Source: Cryomorphaceae bacterium
GTDB taxonomy: Bacteria; Bacteroidota; Bacteroidia; Flavobacteriales_D; Crocinitomicaceae
NCBI GenBank assembly: GCA_027483605.1
Contig: JAIXUE010000031.1
Span: 1 to 33,660 of the forward strand
Length of the DNA stretch: 33,660 bases
Reading direction: 5' to 3'
The notes under the pieces are model-generated. The model searched no databases. It had not been told where the DNA came from and worked only from the letters and a program-made list of their open reading frames with translations. The translations under genes were made by a program, and so were the position numbers. Below are positions 32,792-33,660 of the stretch, one piece after another; within the stretch, counting starts at the first letter, position 1; each line of letters starts with the position of its first letter.

Positions 32792-32817
32792 AAAAAAGCA
32801 CCAAAAAGGGCTTTTTT
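32792..32817 (+). terminator. Intrinsic terminator after the secreted repeat protein
   Basis: AAAAAAGC-A-CC-AAAAA-GG-GCTTTTTT: a stem with one bulged A, a five-base loop and a T6 tail, three bases after the stop codon. AT-rich but well formed. Confidence 0.6.
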
Positions 32818-32819
32818 CT

Positions 32820-32827
32820 TAACTTTA
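32820..32827 (+). promoter_or_regulatory. Candidate -7 element for the DUF2461 gene
   Basis: TAACTTTA, one mismatch from TAnnTTTG, ends 4 bases (CCCC) before the ATG at 32832. It directly follows the terminator. A leaderless mRNA is predicted if it is used; no TTG box is seen. Confidence 0.4.
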
Positions 32828-32831
32828 CCCC

Positions 32832-33506
32832 ATGTCCTTTTTCACCGCAGATTATTTGCTATTCTTTCAAGAGCTCGCCGCAAACAACCACAAAGAATGG
32901 TTTGATGCCAACCGCAAGCGCTATGAAAAGAGCGTGAAAGAACCATTTAAGGCTTTCACACAGCACCTCATCGATGAACTGGCCAAAAAAGAACCAATTT
33001 TCAAGGAACTCAAGGCCGCCGATTGCATTTTTCGGATCAACCGAGACATTCGTTTTTCCAAAGACAAAACGCCTTACAAGACGCAGTGCTCGGCTGTTAT
33101 CTCGCCGCAAGGCAAAAAGAGCAGTTCTATTCACGGGATTTATTTTGAGTTTGGTCCCGAACATGTGAGGGCTTATGGTGGTGTTTATGAAATTGAAAAG
33201 GACGATTTGTATGCGCTGCGCGAAGGCATCGCCGATAACTTATTTGCATTTAAAGATTTATATACAGACAAAAAGTTTAAAGCGTTGTTTGGCGAAATCC
33301 ATGGGGAAAAGAATAAGAAATTAGATAAAGTATTTCAGGAAGCGGCCGTTAAAGAGCCTCTGCTCTTCAATAAGCAGTTTTATTTTTATAGTACATTTGA
33401 GGCCGAAACGCTCCTCGACCCACAGCTCGATCAAATCATGCTCGAATGTTACCAAGCGGGGCGCCCACTCGAATTATTTTTCAATCAATTTATACAACGT
33501 TCATGA
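32832..33506 (+). CDS. DUF2461 family protein
   Basis: 224 residues. Family signatures: FFQELAANNHKEWFDANR (N-terminus), FRINRDIRFSKDKTPYKTQC (about 72-91), GIYFEFGPEHVRAYGGVYE, and ALREGIADN. Full length for DUF2461 (TIGR02453), a widespread cytoplasmic family of unknown biochemical role. The stop overlaps the next start (ATGA), so the two are probably co-translated. Confidence 0.92.
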   Translation: MSFFTADYLLFFQELAANNHKEWFDANRKRYEKSVKEPFKAFTQHLIDELAKKEPIFKELKAADCIFRINRDIRFSKDKTPYKTQCSAVISPQGKKSSSIHGIYFEFGPEHVRAYGGVYEIEKDDLYALREGIADNLFAFKDLYTDKKFKALFGEIHGEKNKKLDKVFQEAAVKEPLLFNKQFYFYSTFEAETLLDPQLDQIMLECYQAGRPLELFFNQFIQRS

Positions 33507-33660
33507 AACACTTCTTTCAAATCCTATTCATCGGACTGGCTTTCGTTAGTTTCGGTCAAAAGAAATCCTTCGACCTCAAGGAGTCTGTTTTGAAGCAAAG
33601 AGCACTTTCGCCGGTGCGCCTCAATAATTTTCAATGGATTCCTCAGACAGATCAGTACAC
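33503..33660 (+). CDS. Probable S9-family (DPP IV-like) peptidase, N-terminus only
   Basis: 52 codons are visible before the window ends. A signal peptide (MKHFFQILFIGLAFVSFG) is followed by FDLKESVLKQRALSPVRLNN and FQWIPQTDQY. In Bacteroidota, DPP IV N-terminal-domain peptidases often start with a signal peptide and then a similar 'Leu-x-x-Ala/Ser-Val-Leu-x-Gln ... Pro-x-x-Leu-x-x-Leu-x-Trp' segment, which is the basis of this guess. The catalytic domain is outside the window. The start overlaps the DUF2461 stop. Confidence 0.5.
   Translation, partial: MKHFFQILFIGLAFVSFGQKKSFDLKESVLKQRALSPVRLNNFQWIPQTDQY

Overview
The window looks like a chromosomal segment of a Bacteroidota bacterium, most likely from the Flavobacteriales side of the phylum; I cannot place it at family level from sequence alone. 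The evidence is: Bacteroidota-type promoter elements (TAnnTTTG or close variants, in several cases with a TTG/TTTG box about 17-20 bases upstream), few Shine-Dalgarno sequences, two proteins with C-terminal type IX secretion (T9SS) sorting domains, a TonB receptor with a carboxypeptidase-regulatory-like N-terminal domain, and a typical rpsF-rpsR-rplI operon. Most genes are housekeeping. I see no tRNA, rRNA, insertion sequence, prophage or CRISPR array. No gene-free stretch exceeds 300 bases; the longest is 29001-29234.

Layout. 1-4129 (+): the end of a glycosyltransferase fused to a degenerate sugar-phosphate-transferase-like region, a 2-oxoacid dehydrogenase E2, a DnaQ-like 3'-5' exonuclease and an FAH-family hydrolase. 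4148-9490 (-): one operon reading TPR protein, ComA-like phosphosulfolactate synthase, seven-bladed WD40 protein, secreted FG-GAP/T9SS protein. 9595-12380 (-): a probable metal-uptake locus made of a His/Cys-rich exported protein, a TonB-dependent receptor and a Cys-rich small lipoprotein. 12431-18211 (-): guaB, two parvulin-type periplasmic isomerases and a MoxR ATPase. 18312-18935 (+): a small exported protein with a carboxypeptidase-regulatory-like domain. 18999-20207 (-): lhgO. 20253-23331 (+): mtaB, a 6-pyruvoyl-tetrahydropterin-synthase family gene, folE and a BI-1 membrane protein. 23369-25787 (+): a 32-residue membrane microprotein, a GH3-family enzyme and an exported protein. 25848-27426 (+): deoxynucleoside kinase and hldD, closed by a strong bidirectional terminator. 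27518-28624 (-): rplI, rpsR, rpsF. 28713-29000 (-): a small HTH regulator. 29235-32789 (+): a 1184-residue secreted Ig-like repeat protein. 32832-33660 (+): a DUF2461 protein and the start of a probable S9-family peptidase.

How genes work together. FolE makes dihydroneopterin triphosphate, the substrate of the adjacent PTPS-family enzyme, whose Cys-x5-HGH spacing is like the animal biopterin enzyme and not like QueD. The two isomerases would help fold outer-membrane and secreted proteins. The His/Cys-rich protein, TonB receptor and lipoprotein probably handle a transition metal. The most unusual items are the ComA homologue in a TPR/WD40 operon, the metal locus, the degenerate transferase fusion at the left edge, the microprotein before GH3, the tandemly duplicated Ig units in the secreted protein, and a set of -7 promoter elements lying 4-5 bases before the start codon, which suggests leaderless mRNAs.
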